This document shows, piece after piece, positions 17,907-26,544 of a DNA stretch of 64,000 bases. Both the position numbers and the translations under genes were made by a program. This stretch comes from JAHECE01 sp963780675. GTDB lineage: Bacteria > Actinomycetota > Actinomycetes > Actinomycetales > JAHECE01. The stretch is from positions 434,001-498,000 of the forward strand of contig CAWACR010000003.1 of NCBI GenBank assembly GCA_963780675.1, given 5' to 3'. The notes beneath the pieces were generated by a model. It worked only from the letters and a program-made list of their open reading frames with translations. It ran no database searches and was not told the DNA's origin. Each line of letters begins with the position of its first letter. The first letter of the stretch is position 1.

Positions 17907-18692
17907 ATGAGGATCGTGGTGTGCGTCAAGCACGTCCCGGACGTCCAGGCCGAACGGTCGTTCGGGCCGTCGGGTCGCGTCGTGCGCGGGGAGGACGACG
18001 TCCTCAACGAGCTCGACGAGAACGCCGTCGAGGCGGCCCTGCAACTCGTCGAGCAGCACGGAGGCGAGGTGGTCGCGCTCACGATGGGCCCCGAGCCCGC
18101 CTCGGGCGCGGTTCGCAAGGCCCTCCAGCTCGGCGCCGGTGCGGCCGTCCAGGTGAGCGACGAACGGATCGGGGGCGCCGACGTCGTCCGCACGGCCGAG
18201 GTCCTCGCCGCCGCGGTCCGCCACCTCGCCGCCGAGGAGCCCGTCGACCTCGTCGTGACCGGGATGGCGGCCCTCGACGGGCTGACCGCGATGGTTCCCG
18301 CCGCTCTCGCCGCCACCCTCGGCTGGCCGGCGCTCACGCTCGCGGCGGAGGTCGCCGTCGAGGGGGAGACCGCGCGCATCCGGCGTGACGTCGGCGACGT
18401 GAGCGAGGTCCGCGAGGCCGAGCTGCCGGTCGTCGTCAGCGTCACGGACCAGGCGAACGAACCGCGGTATCCGAACTTCAAGGGAATCATGGCGGCGAAG
18501 AAGAAGCAGATCACGCTGCTGGACCTCGACGACATCGGGCTCGGAGAGGGCGCGGCCGACGCCGTGGGCAGCCGCTCCACGACCCTCGGCGCCGAGATCC
18601 GACCCCCACGTGCCGCGGGCGAGGTCGTCCTCGACTCCGGCGACGCCGGGCTCCGGCTGGCCGCGTTCCTCGCCGAGCGCAACCTCATCTGA
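17907..18692 (+). CDS. etfB: Electron transfer flavoprotein, beta subunit
   Basis: 261 residues. Small ETF subunit, which binds AMP and passes electrons from acyl-CoA and other dehydrogenases toward the quinone pool together with EtfA. IVVCVKHVPDVQAE at the N-terminus, ELDENAVEAALQL and VSVTDQANEPRYPNFKGIMAAKKKQI (the docking-loop and signature region, about 180-205) are diagnostic. AGGGAG 10 nt before the ATG fixes the start. EtfA follows 56 nt downstream. It heads the plus-strand run etfBA, cysteine desulfurase, mnmA, ligA, as in other actinobacteria. Confidence 0.96.
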   Translation: MRIVVCVKHVPDVQAERSFGPSGRVVRGEDDVLNELDENAVEAALQLVEQHGGEVVALTMGPEPASGAVRKALQLGAGAAVQVSDERIGGADVVRTAEVLAAAVRHLAAEEPVDLVVTGMAALDGLTAMVPAALAATLGWPALTLAAEVAVEGETARIRRDVGDVSEVREAELPVVVSVTDQANEPRYPNFKGIMAAKKKQITLLDLDDIGLGEGAADAVGSRSTTLGAEIRPPRAAGEVVLDSGDAGLRLAAFLAERNLI

Positions 18693-18748
18693 CGAACGCC
18701 TCCGGCGCGAGCCCTCGGGCCGCCGGACGAGAGGGAGACACCACAGGC

Positions 18749-19732
18749 ATGAACGGACCGATCCTGGTACTGGTCGACCACCACGCGGGCGCCGTCGCCG
18801 GCCCTACGCGCGAGCTCCTCACGCTGGCGCGCGCCGTCGGCGGCGACACCCCACCCGCGGCCGTCTGGCTGGGCGACGGTGCAGACTCCGCCCTGGCCGA
18901 CCTCGGCGCCTTCGGCGTCGGTCGCGTCTACGTCCCGGAGCTCGCGGGCCGAGACCCGCGAGTGGCGCCGGTGGCCGCGGACGCCCTCGCCGCCGTCGTC
19001 GCAACCTCCGGGGCCGAGGCGGTGCTCTTCGCGTCCACCTACGACAACAAGGAGGTCGCAGCGCACCTCGCGGTCACCCTCGGGACGGGCGTCGTCGTGG
19101 ACGGCACGGGACTGGCCCGCTCGGCCGACGGCGCCCTCGAGATCTCGAAGACGGTCTTCGCCGCGACGTGGACCACGCGGTGCGTGGTGGACTCCGGCGT
19201 GCCGCTGATCGGCCTCAAGCCGCACTCGACCGAGCCCGCGCCGGCGGACGTCGCGACGGAGCCCGCCGTCGAGGCGGTGCCGGTGACCTTCGGGCCGGCG
19301 GCCTCTGCGATCCGGGTGGTCGAGCGCACAGAGCACCACGCGGCCGGCGGTCGCCCGGACCTCACCGAGGCGCGCGCCGTCGTCGTCGGGGGTCGGGGTA
19401 CCGAGGGCGACTTCTCCACGGTGGAGGACCTCGCCGACGCGCTGGGCGCCGCCGTCGGCGCCACCCGCGTGGCCACGGACGAGGGCTGGATCGACCACTC
19501 CGCCCAGATCGGGCAGACCGGCGTCACCATCGCGCCGCGGCTGTACATCGGTGCGGGCGTCTCGGGCGCGATCCACCACCGCGCCGGCATGCAGGCCTCC
19601 GAGGTGATCGTCGCGGTCAACACGGACGCGGACGCCCCGATCTTCGAGATCGCGGACCTCGGCATCGTGGGTGACCTCACCGACGTCCTCCCGCAGGCCG
19701 CCGCCGAGATCCGGCGGCTTCGGGGCGAGTGA
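18749..19732 (+). CDS. etfA: Electron transfer flavoprotein, alpha subunit
   Basis: 327 residues. The N-terminal half is the Rossmann-like ETF domain. The C-terminal FAD-binding domain (about residues 205-327) is very well conserved: GRGTEGDFSTVEDLADAL, GATRVATDEGWIDHSAQIGQTG, YIGAGVSGAIHHRAGMQ and APIFEIADLGIVGDLTDVLP. It holds the FAD of the EtfAB heterodimer. GGGAGA lies 14 nt before the ATG. Spacing of 56 nt to etfB supports an operon. The following cysteine desulfurase has its own -10 box, so a second transcript probably starts after this gene. Confidence 0.97.
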   Translation: MNGPILVLVDHHAGAVAGPTRELLTLARAVGGDTPPAAVWLGDGADSALADLGAFGVGRVYVPELAGRDPRVAPVAADALAAVVATSGAEAVLFASTYDNKEVAAHLAVTLGTGVVVDGTGLARSADGALEISKTVFAATWTTRCVVDSGVPLIGLKPHSTEPAPADVATEPAVEAVPVTFGPAASAIRVVERTEHHAAGGRPDLTEARAVVVGGRGTEGDFSTVEDLADALGAAVGATRVATDEGWIDHSAQIGQTGVTIAPRLYIGAGVSGAIHHRAGMQASEVIVAVNTDADAPIFEIADLGIVGDLTDVLPQAAAEIRRLRGE

Positions 19733-19787
19733 GGCGGGGCGAGCGAGGCGGGGCACGGGGCGCGCAGGGCGCCCGCGCCGCGCTTCG

Positions 19788-19793
19788 TAGACT
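19788..19793 (+). promoter_or_regulatory. -10 element of the cysteine desulfurase gene
   Basis: TAGACT, 6 nt before the ATG at 19800. Confidence 0.6.
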
Positions 19794-19799
19794 CGGCGC

Positions 19800-21023
19800 A
19801 TGACCGGGGCCGAGGCGAGCGCGACGGCACCGCGCGTCCGCGCGGGCCGCTACCTGGATCATGCGGCGACCACGCCCGTGCGGCCCGAGGCCCGCGCCGC
19901 GCTGATCGCGGGCCTGGACGAGGTCGGCAACCCCTCGTCGCTCCACGCCGCCGGCCGGGATGCCCGACGGCGCGTGGAGGAGTCGCGCGAGCACCTCGCC
20001 GCCGCGCTCGGGGCAGACCCGCGCGAGGTGCTCCTGACCGCGGGTGGCACCGAGGCGGACAACGCGGCCGTCAAGGGTGTCTTCTGGGCGCGGCGGGCCG
20101 CAGACGCACGCCGGAATCGGGTGGTGACCTGCGCCGTCGAGCACCACGCCGTCCTCGACCCCGCGCGCTGGCTGGCCGAGCGGCAGGGCGCCACCCTCGT
20201 GGAGCTCGGGGTCGACGGCGCCGGCCGCCTCGACCTCGAGGCGCTGGAGCGGGAGCTCGTCGCGCACGCGGACGAGATCGCCCTCATCTCCCTCATGTGG
20301 GCGAACAACGAGGTCGGCACGATCCAGCCGGTCGCCGAGGCGGTCGCGCTCGCGTCGCCGCACGGCATCCCGGTGCACTCCGACGCCGTCCAGGCCGTGG
20401 GCCACGTGCCCGTGGACTTCGCGGCGTCGGGACTGGCCGCGCTCACCCTCAGCGGGCACAAGGTCGGGGCGCCGGTCGGCGTCGGGGCGCTCCTCGCTCG
20501 CCGCGACCTGACGATCGAGCCTCTTCTCCACGGCGGTGGCCAGGAGCGCGGCGTGCGGTCCGGGACGCTCGACGCGGCGGGCGCCGCGGCCCTCGCGGCG
20601 GCGGTGGGCGCCGCCGTCGAGACCCTGCCCGAGGAGGCCCCGCGCCTCGCGGTGCTGCGCGACCGCCTCCTCGCCGGGATCCTCGCCACGGTCGACGGGG
20701 TCACCCTGCGGGGTGCGCCGCCCGGGCCCGACCGGCTGCCCGGCAACCTGCACGTGACGATCGACGGCGCCTCCGCCGAGGTGCTCCTCTTCCTCCTGGA
20801 CTCCGCGGGGATCGCGGCGTCGTCGGGCTCGGCCTGCCGGGCCGGCGTCGAGCAGCCGTCGCACGTGCTGCTGGCGATGGGCGCGAGCGAGCGCGAGGCC
20901 CGTGGGGCGCTCCGGTTCACGCTGGGGCACACCTCGTCGGACGCCGACGTCGATGCCGTGCTCGCCGTCCTGCCCGGCGTCGTCGAGCGGGCGCGCCGGG
21001 CCACGAGCGCGGGGGTGGGGTGA
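19800..21023 (+). CDS. Cysteine desulfurase (NifS/IscS family)
   Basis: 407 residues. PLP enzyme moving sulfur from cysteine to acceptors. YLDHAATTPVRPEA starts the core, VEHHAVLD holds the PLP-stacking His, TLSGHKVGAPVGVGAL holds Schiff-base Lys221 and SSGSACRAGVEQPSHVL holds the persulfide Cys346. The last codon overlaps the mnmA ATG by one base, so its most likely partner is MnmA in 2-thiouridine formation; in E. coli this is IscS working through the Tus relay, which I do not see here. The start ATG is leaderless-type, behind TAGACT. Confidence 0.94.
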   Translation: MTGAEASATAPRVRAGRYLDHAATTPVRPEARAALIAGLDEVGNPSSLHAAGRDARRRVEESREHLAAALGADPREVLLTAGGTEADNAAVKGVFWARRAADARRNRVVTCAVEHHAVLDPARWLAERQGATLVELGVDGAGRLDLEALERELVAHADEIALISLMWANNEVGTIQPVAEAVALASPHGIPVHSDAVQAVGHVPVDFAASGLAALTLSGHKVGAPVGVGALLARRDLTIEPLLHGGGQERGVRSGTLDAAGAAALAAAVGAAVETLPEEAPRLAVLRDRLLAGILATVDGVTLRGAPPGPDRLPGNLHVTIDGASAEVLLFLLDSAGIAASSGSACRAGVEQPSHVLLAMGASEREARGALRFTLGHTSSDADVDAVLAVLPGVVERARRATSAGVG

Positions 21024-22162
21024 TGCGCGTCCTCGCGGCCCTGTCCGGGGGCGTCGACTCCGCGGTGGCGGCCGCGCGCGCCGTGGACGCCGGGCACGAC
21101 GTCGTCGGAGTCCACATGGCGCTCTCGCGCTCCCGCGCCCAGCACCGGACCGGCTCGCGCGGGTGCTGCTCCCTCGAGGACGCCTCGGACGCCCGCCGCG
21201 CCGCGGACGTCCTCGGCATCCCCTTCTACGTGTGGGACCTCTCGGAGACGTTCGAGGAGACCGTCGTCGCGGACTTCCTCGCCGAGTACGCGGCCGGGCG
21301 CACCCCCAACCCGTGCGTGCGCTGCAACGAGCACGTCAAGTTCGCCACGCTCCTCGAGCGGGCCGTCGCGCTGGGCTTCGACGCCGTGTGCACGGGGCAC
21401 TACGCGCGGATCGACCTGCGCGAGACGCCCGACGGCGCGGGTGTGCGTGAGCTGCACCGCGCCGTCGACCTGGCGAAGGACCAGTCCTACGTGCTCGCCG
21501 TGATGGGGGCGGATCGCCTCGCGCACGCGATCTTCCCGCTCGGGGGCGTGGCCTCGAAGGATGCGGTGCGCGCCGAGGCTGCCGCGCGCGGTCTCGGCGT
21601 CTCCGCCAAGCCCGACTCCTACGACATCTGCTTCGTGGCCGACGGCGACACGCAGGGCTTCCTTCGGTCGCGCCTCGGCGCGGCGCCCGGTCCGATCGTG
21701 GACTCCGGCGGCGCCGTGGTGGGGGACCATGACGGCGCCTATGCCTACACCGTGGGACAGCGGCGCGGGCTCCGGCTCGGGCGGCCGGCGGCGGACGGGC
21801 GGCCGCGGTACGTGCTCTCGGTCAGTCCGGTGACGAACACCGTGGTGGTCGGGCCGGCCGAGGCGCTCGACGTCGCCGAACTGGCCGGATCCGACGTGGT
21901 GTGGCTCGCGCCGGACGTGCCGGCGAGGGCGTGGACGGCAGCGGAGGTGCAGGTCAGGGCGCACGGCGTGCCGGTCGGGGCCGAGGTCCGGGTGGTGGCG
22001 GGTTTCGATGGCGCCGGCGGCGGCGCCCGCCTGGAGGTGCGCGTGGGCGAGCCCTTGCGGGGGGTCGCGGCGGGCCAGTCGGTGGTGGTCTACGCGGGGA
22101 CGCGGGTGCTCGGACAGGCGACGATCGAGCGCGCGGTGCGCCGTGCCGGTGGCCTCGCGTGA
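21023..22162 (+). CDS. mnmA: tRNA-specific 2-thiouridylase MnmA
   Basis: 379 residues. ATP-dependent 2-thiolation of U34 in tRNA-Lys, -Glu and -Gln. PP-loop ALSGGVDSAVAA (residues 6-17); catalytic Cys101 in CVRCNEHVKF and Cys203 in YDICFVADGD (E. coli Cys102 and Cys199); tRNA recognition motif CTGHYARI. YTVGQRRGLRLG is the conserved central-domain motif. TGATG overlap with the cysteine desulfurase and a 4-nt GTGA overlap with the next gene mean tight translational coupling on both sides. Confidence 0.97.
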   Translation: MRVLAALSGGVDSAVAAARAVDAGHDVVGVHMALSRSRAQHRTGSRGCCSLEDASDARRAADVLGIPFYVWDLSETFEETVVADFLAEYAAGRTPNPCVRCNEHVKFATLLERAVALGFDAVCTGHYARIDLRETPDGAGVRELHRAVDLAKDQSYVLAVMGADRLAHAIFPLGGVASKDAVRAEAAARGLGVSAKPDSYDICFVADGDTQGFLRSRLGAAPGPIVDSGGAVVGDHDGAYAYTVGQRRGLRLGRPAADGRPRYVLSVSPVTNTVVVGPAEALDVAELAGSDVVWLAPDVPARAWTAAEVQVRAHGVPVGAEVRVVAGFDGAGGGARLEVRVGEPLRGVAAGQSVVVYAGTRVLGQATIERAVRRAGGLA

Positions 22163-23190
22163 CCGGCGCCGCCGGGCTCGGGCCGTGGCCCGGGACCGAC
22201 CCGTTGGAGGCGCAGCAGGCCGTCCTCGACGTGCTCGGGAATGCGCCGTCGGGCGTCGACGGCCTGCCGTGTCTCGTCCGGCTGCCCGCCCGCGGCCCGG
22301 GCGGCGGAGCGGTCGGCCGGACACTCGCGATCCTCGAGGGGATGCCCGCGGGCCTCGAGCCGCACGGCTGGCGGCTGCGGCCCAACGCCGACGCCGAGCT
22401 GCGTCGCGCCCGCTCGCTGGTGCGGGATGACCTCGAGGCGCTCTCGATCGCGGCGCACGGGTACACAGGGCGGCTGGTCGTGCCGGTGCTGGGGCCGTGG
22501 TCGCTCGCGGCGAACGTGTGGCTCCCGAAGGGTGAGCGGGCGGTCGCGGATCCGATCGCGGTGCGGGACGTCGTCGACTCACTGGTGGCGGGAGTGGCCG
22601 AACACCTCGCCGACCTGGGCCGGCGCGTCCCCGGTGCAGTGCCCGTGGTCCTCGTGGCAGAGCCGGCCCTCGCCGACGTGCTCGTCGGCGCCGTGCCGAC
22701 CTTCTCCGGCCGGGCGCGGTTGGCCGCGGTGGAGGGCGTCGTCGTGCGTGAGCGCCTGCGGGTGCTCGTCGCCGGGCTGCGGGAGGCGGCGGGTTCGGGA
22801 GGCGCCGTCGTCGTTCATGTGCCGGCCGACCCGGCGACCGTGCGGCTCGGCGCTGCGGTGGGTGCGGACGGGCTCGGGCTCGACGTGACCGCGGCGGGTT
22901 CGGACGTGTGGGAGGAACTCGCCGCGGCGGTCGAGGCGGGTGCGACGCCGTGGGCGGGAGCGGTGCGGCCCGAGCGTGAGGCCCCGGCGGGGGCTCGGAG
23001 CGAGGCGAGTGCCGCGGCGGACGTCGTGGAGAAGGCGTGGCGCGCCGTCGGGCTCGAGCGCCGTCGTCTCGCGGACCTGGTGGCGACCCCGACCGCGGGG
23101 CTCGCGGCCGTGTCGCCGGCCCGGGCGAGGGAGGCGTTGCGCGCCGTCGTCGACGCCGCGCGGGACCTGGGGGAGCGGAGCGGATCGTGA
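22159..23190 (+). CDS. Cobalamin-independent methionine synthase-like protein (function unknown)
   Basis: 343 residues, about the size of one half of MetE and similar to the MetE/UROD-like TIM barrel. GRTLAILEGMPAGLEPHGWRL and VLGPWSLAANVWLPKG resemble the MetE-fold proteins placed between mnmA and ligA in mycobacteria (Rv3015c position). The zinc-ligand pattern of true MetE (His-x-Cys with later Glu and Cys) is not visible, so methionine synthase activity is doubtful. GTGA overlaps couple it to mnmA upstream and ligA downstream. The family name is moderately sure; the reaction is unknown. Confidence 0.78.
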   Translation: MTGAAGLGPWPGTDPLEAQQAVLDVLGNAPSGVDGLPCLVRLPARGPGGGAVGRTLAILEGMPAGLEPHGWRLRPNADAELRRARSLVRDDLEALSIAAHGYTGRLVVPVLGPWSLAANVWLPKGERAVADPIAVRDVVDSLVAGVAEHLADLGRRVPGAVPVVLVAEPALADVLVGAVPTFSGRARLAAVEGVVVRERLRVLVAGLREAAGSGGAVVVHVPADPATVRLGAAVGADGLGLDVTAAGSDVWEELAAAVEAGATPWAGAVRPEREAPAGARSEASAAADVVEKAWRAVGLERRRLADLVATPTAGLAAVSPARAREALRAVVDAARDLGERSGS

Positions 23191-25578
23191 GCGGACCGGA
23201 CCCGCGCGGAGCGGGAGATGATGCCGCGCTGAGCGACACCGCGGTGCGCGGAGACGGCGCCGGGGGGCCGGGCGAGGGCGTCGACCCGGCGGCACGGCAC
23301 CGGTGGACCGAGCTCGCGGAACAGGTCACGGACGCGCAGGTCGCGTACTACCTGCGCGACGCCCCGACCATCAGCGACGCCGCGTACGACGCGCTGATGC
23401 GCGAGCTGGCGGCGCTCGAGGAGGCGCACCCGGACCTGCGGACGCCGGACTCGCCCACGCAGCGGGTGGGCGGGGCGTTCTCGACCGACTTCGCGTCCGT
23501 GGAGCACCTCGAGCGGATGATGTCGCTCGACAACGCGTTCTCCTCCGAGGAACTGCACGCCTGGGCCGAGCGGGTGGCGCGTGAGCTGGGCGAGGCGGGG
23601 CCGGACGCCGGGGCCCCGGCGTACCTGTGCGAGCTGAAGATCGACGGGCTGGCGATCGCGCTGGTCTACGAGCGGGGGCGCCTGGTTCGGGCGGCGACGC
23701 GTGGGGACGGGCGCACGGGGGAGGACGTCACTCTGAACGTGCGGACCATCGCGTCGGTGCCGCAGGCGCTCGGTGGTGATCCGACGACGCACCCGGACCT
23801 CATCGAGATCCGCGGCGAGGTGTTCCTGCCGGTGGCGGCCTTCGACGAGTTGAACGCCGCGCAGGTGGCGTCGGGGAAGTCGACGTTCGCGAACCCGCGC
23901 AACGCGGCGGCAGGGTCGCTGCGCCAGAAGGATCCGCGCGTCACGGCCTCGCGGGCACTCGCGTGTACGCGCACGGGATCGGTGCCGTGCGGTGGGGGCC
24001 GCATGACGGCGCACCGGTGGTGACGCGCCAGTCGGAGTACTACGACCTGCTCGCCTCGTGGGGGGTGCCCGTCTCCCCGTATTCGCGGGTGGTGGACTCC
24101 CTCGCGGGGGTCGAGGCGATGATCGCCGAGTACGAGGGGCGCCGGCACGCCGTCGAGCACCAGATCGACGGGATCGTGGTCAAGGTCGACGATCTCGCGC
24201 TGCAGCGGCGGCTCGGGGCGACGTCGCGGGCGCCGCGGTGGGCGATCGCTTCAAGTACCCGCCGGAGGAGGTCAACACGCGGCTGCTGGACGATCGCCGT
24301 CGACATCGGCCGCACCGGCCGCGCGACGCCGTACGCGGTCATGGAGCCGGTGTTCGTCTCCGGCGGCACAGTGCGCGAGGCGACACTGCACAACGCCGCG
24401 GAGGTGGTCGCGCCAAGGGCGTGCTCGTCGGCGACATGGTGGTCCTGCGCAAGGCAGGCGACGTCATCCCGGAGATCGTCGGGCCCGTCCCCGAAGGCTC
24501 CGGACGACGCCGTCACCGCGCGTCGCGTGGCCATGCCCATCGACTGCCCGTCGTGCGGCACGCCCGCTGCGCCCGAGAAGGAGGGCGATGTTGACTGCGC
24601 TGCCCGAACGCGCGGTCCTGTCCCGTCGCAGCTACGTGGCGGCTGGCGCGCATCGGCTCCCGCGGTGGGCTGGACATCGAGGCACTCGGCGTGGTGACGG
24701 CCGCCGCGCTGATCCCGCCCGAGGACCCGCACTCCCGCCCGCCACCGAGGCGGATCTGTTCGATCTCGTCGGCTACCGGCTCGAAGCGCGCGACGACGTC
24801 CGCGAGCGCGTCCGCGCGGCGGGTCTCGAGCTGCTCGGCGCAGGTGCAGGTGTCGTCGACGACCCCGAGACCGGGCTCTGCCGACGCGCGCGCCGCGGAC
24901 GTGGCCGAGGCGCACGCCGGTCCGCCGCGAGCTCAAGCCAAGGGCCGCCGCAGCGGGCGGCGGCCGAGCGCGGTCGGACTCTGGACGAAGCGAGCCGGAG
25001 CCCGTCGAAGCACGGCCCGCGGACACGCTGCTCGAGCGAGCTCGACGCGGCGAAGACGCAGGCCGCTGTGGCGCGTGCTCGTCTCGCTGTCGCATCCGGA
25101 ACGTCGGCCCGATGGCCGCTCGCGCGCTCGCCGCCAGTTCGGGTCCAGGCAGCGCTCGAGGGATCCTCGACGCCGACGTCGAGGCACTCGCCGGCGTGGA
25201 CGGCGTCGGGCCGGTCATCGCCGAGCGGTGTCAGGACTGGTTCAGGCGGAGCCGACTGGCACGCGAGATCGTCGACAGGTGGGCGGCTGCCGGGGTGCGG
25301 ATGGCGCGACGCGTCGCGACGGCGACGACCCCGCGGACGCTCGAGGGGCTCACCGTCGTCGTCACCGGGTCCCTCGAGGGCTTCACCCGTGACGGTGCCA
25401 AAGAGGCGATCCTGGCCCGGGGCGGCAAGGCGGCGGGTTCGGTCTCGAGGAACACCGACTTCGTCGTCGTCGGGGAGGACGCGGGGTCCAAGGAGGCAGG
25501 GCGCGCGAGCTCGGTCGGCCGATCCTCGACGAGGCGGGCTTCGTGCGGCTCCTCGAGGGCGGGCCGGACGCCGTCTGA
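23187..25578 (+). CDS. ligA: NAD-dependent DNA ligase LigA (many frameshifts in this assembly)
   Basis: Seals nicks using NAD+; normally essential. Intact to about 23,955: YYLRDAPTISDAAYDALMREL (domain Ia), MMSLDNAF, adenylation lysine in CELKIDGLAIA, and RGEVFLPVAAF. After that the frame flips at least ten times by single bases; sites visible by comparison with the family include 23,957, 24,250, 24,288, 24,413, 24,497, 24,598, 24,729, 25,047, 25,087 and 25,500. The pieces still spell QIDGIVVKVDD, EVNTRLLD, the zinc-finger start DCPSCGTP, helix-hairpin-helix LAGVDGVGPVIAE and the BRCT domain LEGLTVVVTGSLEGF. Overall length of about 2.39 kb is normal, so consensus error is likelier than decay. 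Confidence 0.88.
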
Positions 25579-25751
25579 CCCGCTGCCGCTCTCTCGAGTT
25601 CCGCGTCGTGGGGCGTCAAGAGCGCACTGCACGCCCCCGAACGCCGAACTCGACGGTCGGGGGACGGGCTCGACCGCGGCCGGGAGCCGTGTTCGCCCTG
25701 GGCGATGGAAGCGCCGGCCGCCTGGGTCTCGCCACGCGAGCCGCCCTCACG

Positions 25752-25757
25752 CATACT
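25752..25757 (+). promoter_or_regulatory. -10 element of the 141-residue conserved gene
   Basis: CATACT, 6 nt before the ATG at 25764. Confidence 0.5.
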
Positions 25758-25763
25758 GACGCG

Positions 25764-26189
25764 ATGACATCAACGCCGATGATCTCCGACGAGCTGGCAC
25801 GGGACCTCCGGGGCGCCGGCCTCCTCTGGCACCCGCAGTCGGGTGACCGCTTCCGCATCGATGCCGAGCTGCTCGCGGACATGGTCTTCACGCTCAGCGA
25901 CATGACGATCGAGGCCTACGACTTCGAGACGGGCACGGTGCTCGGCTTCAACGGGACCACGGAGTGGGCCCTCGACTCGGTCGACCTCGACCAGGCACTC
26001 TGGCTCCCGCGCGAGGACCAGCTCCGGACTCTCCTGGGCGGGACGTTCCGAGCGCTGTCCGTCGCCGACGGCGGGTTCCGGGTCGACGTCGTCCGCCCCG
26101 ACGGCACGCCGGCCTCCTTCTCCGCGGCGAGCGCCGCGGACGCCTACGCGGGAGCCTTGCTCGACCTCATGGCAATGGCGCTCGTGTAG
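25764..26189 (+). CDS. Conserved actinobacterial protein, unknown function
   Basis: 141 residues, soluble. AGLLWHPQSGDRF, VLGFNGTTEWALDSV and LWLPREDQLRTLLG are the most motif-like parts. Similar small proteins occupy the ligA-gatC interval in other actinobacteria and are sometimes labelled pilus assembly protein CpaE, for which nothing here gives support (no P-loop, no receiver domain). The leaderless-type start is behind CATACT. gatC begins 55 nt after its stop behind its own -10 box. Confidence 0.78.
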   Translation: MTSTPMISDELARDLRGAGLLWHPQSGDRFRIDAELLADMVFTLSDMTIEAYDFETGTVLGFNGTTEWALDSVDLDQALWLPREDQLRTLLGGTFRALSVADGGFRVDVVRPDGTPASFSAASAADAYAGALLDLMAMALV

Positions 26190-26231
26190 GGGCGTGCCCG
26201 CGGCGATCCCGGCCCCGTATGCCCTGCGCCG

Positions 26232-26237
26232 TAGACT
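26232..26237 (+). promoter_or_regulatory. -10 element of gatC
   Basis: TAGACT, 7 nt before the ATG at 26245; would drive gatC-gatA-gatB and the coupled GNAT gene. Confidence 0.6.
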
Positions 26238-26244
26238 CCCGGGC

Positions 26245-26541
26245 ATGCCCACCTTCTCCACGGACGAGGTCGCGCGCGTCGCGGGCCTGGCCCGGATCGA
26301 CCTCACGCCCGCCGAGCTCGAGCGGCTCGCCGGCGAGCTGGAGGTCATCGTCCACGCCGTCGCGCGCGTCAGCGAGGCGATCAGCGAGGACACCCCGGCG
26401 ACGAGCCACCCGATCCCCCTGACGAACGTCTTCCGGGAGGACGTCGTCGAGCCCCCGCTCCCCGTCGCCGACGTGCTCGCCGGCGCCCCGGCCAGCGAGG
26501 ACGGTCGCTTCCTCGTTCCCCAGATCCTCGGGGAGGACTGA
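26245..26541 (+). CDS. gatC: Aspartyl/glutamyl-tRNA amidotransferase subunit C
   Basis: 98 residues, normal for GatC. VARVAGLARIDLTPAELERLAGEL (residues 9-32) is the family N-terminal helix pair, and the C-terminal PPLPVADVLAGAPASEDGRFLVPQIL is the typical tail that wraps around GatA. Together with GatA and GatB it converts Glu-tRNA-Gln (and Asp-tRNA-Asn) to the amidated form. gatA begins 3 nt after the stop. A tRNA-Gln gene and gltX also lie in the window; GltX charges tRNA-Gln with Glu if no GlnRS is present. Confidence 0.96.
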   Translation: MPTFSTDEVARVAGLARIDLTPAELERLAGELEVIVHAVARVSEAISEDTPATSHPIPLTNVFREDVVEPPLPVADVLAGAPASEDGRFLVPQILGED

Positions 26542-26544
26542 GCG

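Noticed and set aside
19859..23329. A very long open frame on the minus strand opposite the cysteine desulfurase, mnmA and MetE-like genes
   Set aside because: Arg/Pro/Ala-rich translation without motifs; a by-product of GC-rich codon usage of the real genes on the other strand.
23187..25578. ligA as a genuine decayed pseudogene or phase-variable gene
   Set aside because: Only single-base indels and no substitution decay, in a normally essential gene; error in the consensus is simpler.
25764..26189. Pilus assembly protein CpaE
   Set aside because: Only 141 residues with no ATPase or receiver motifs; kept as conserved protein of unknown function.
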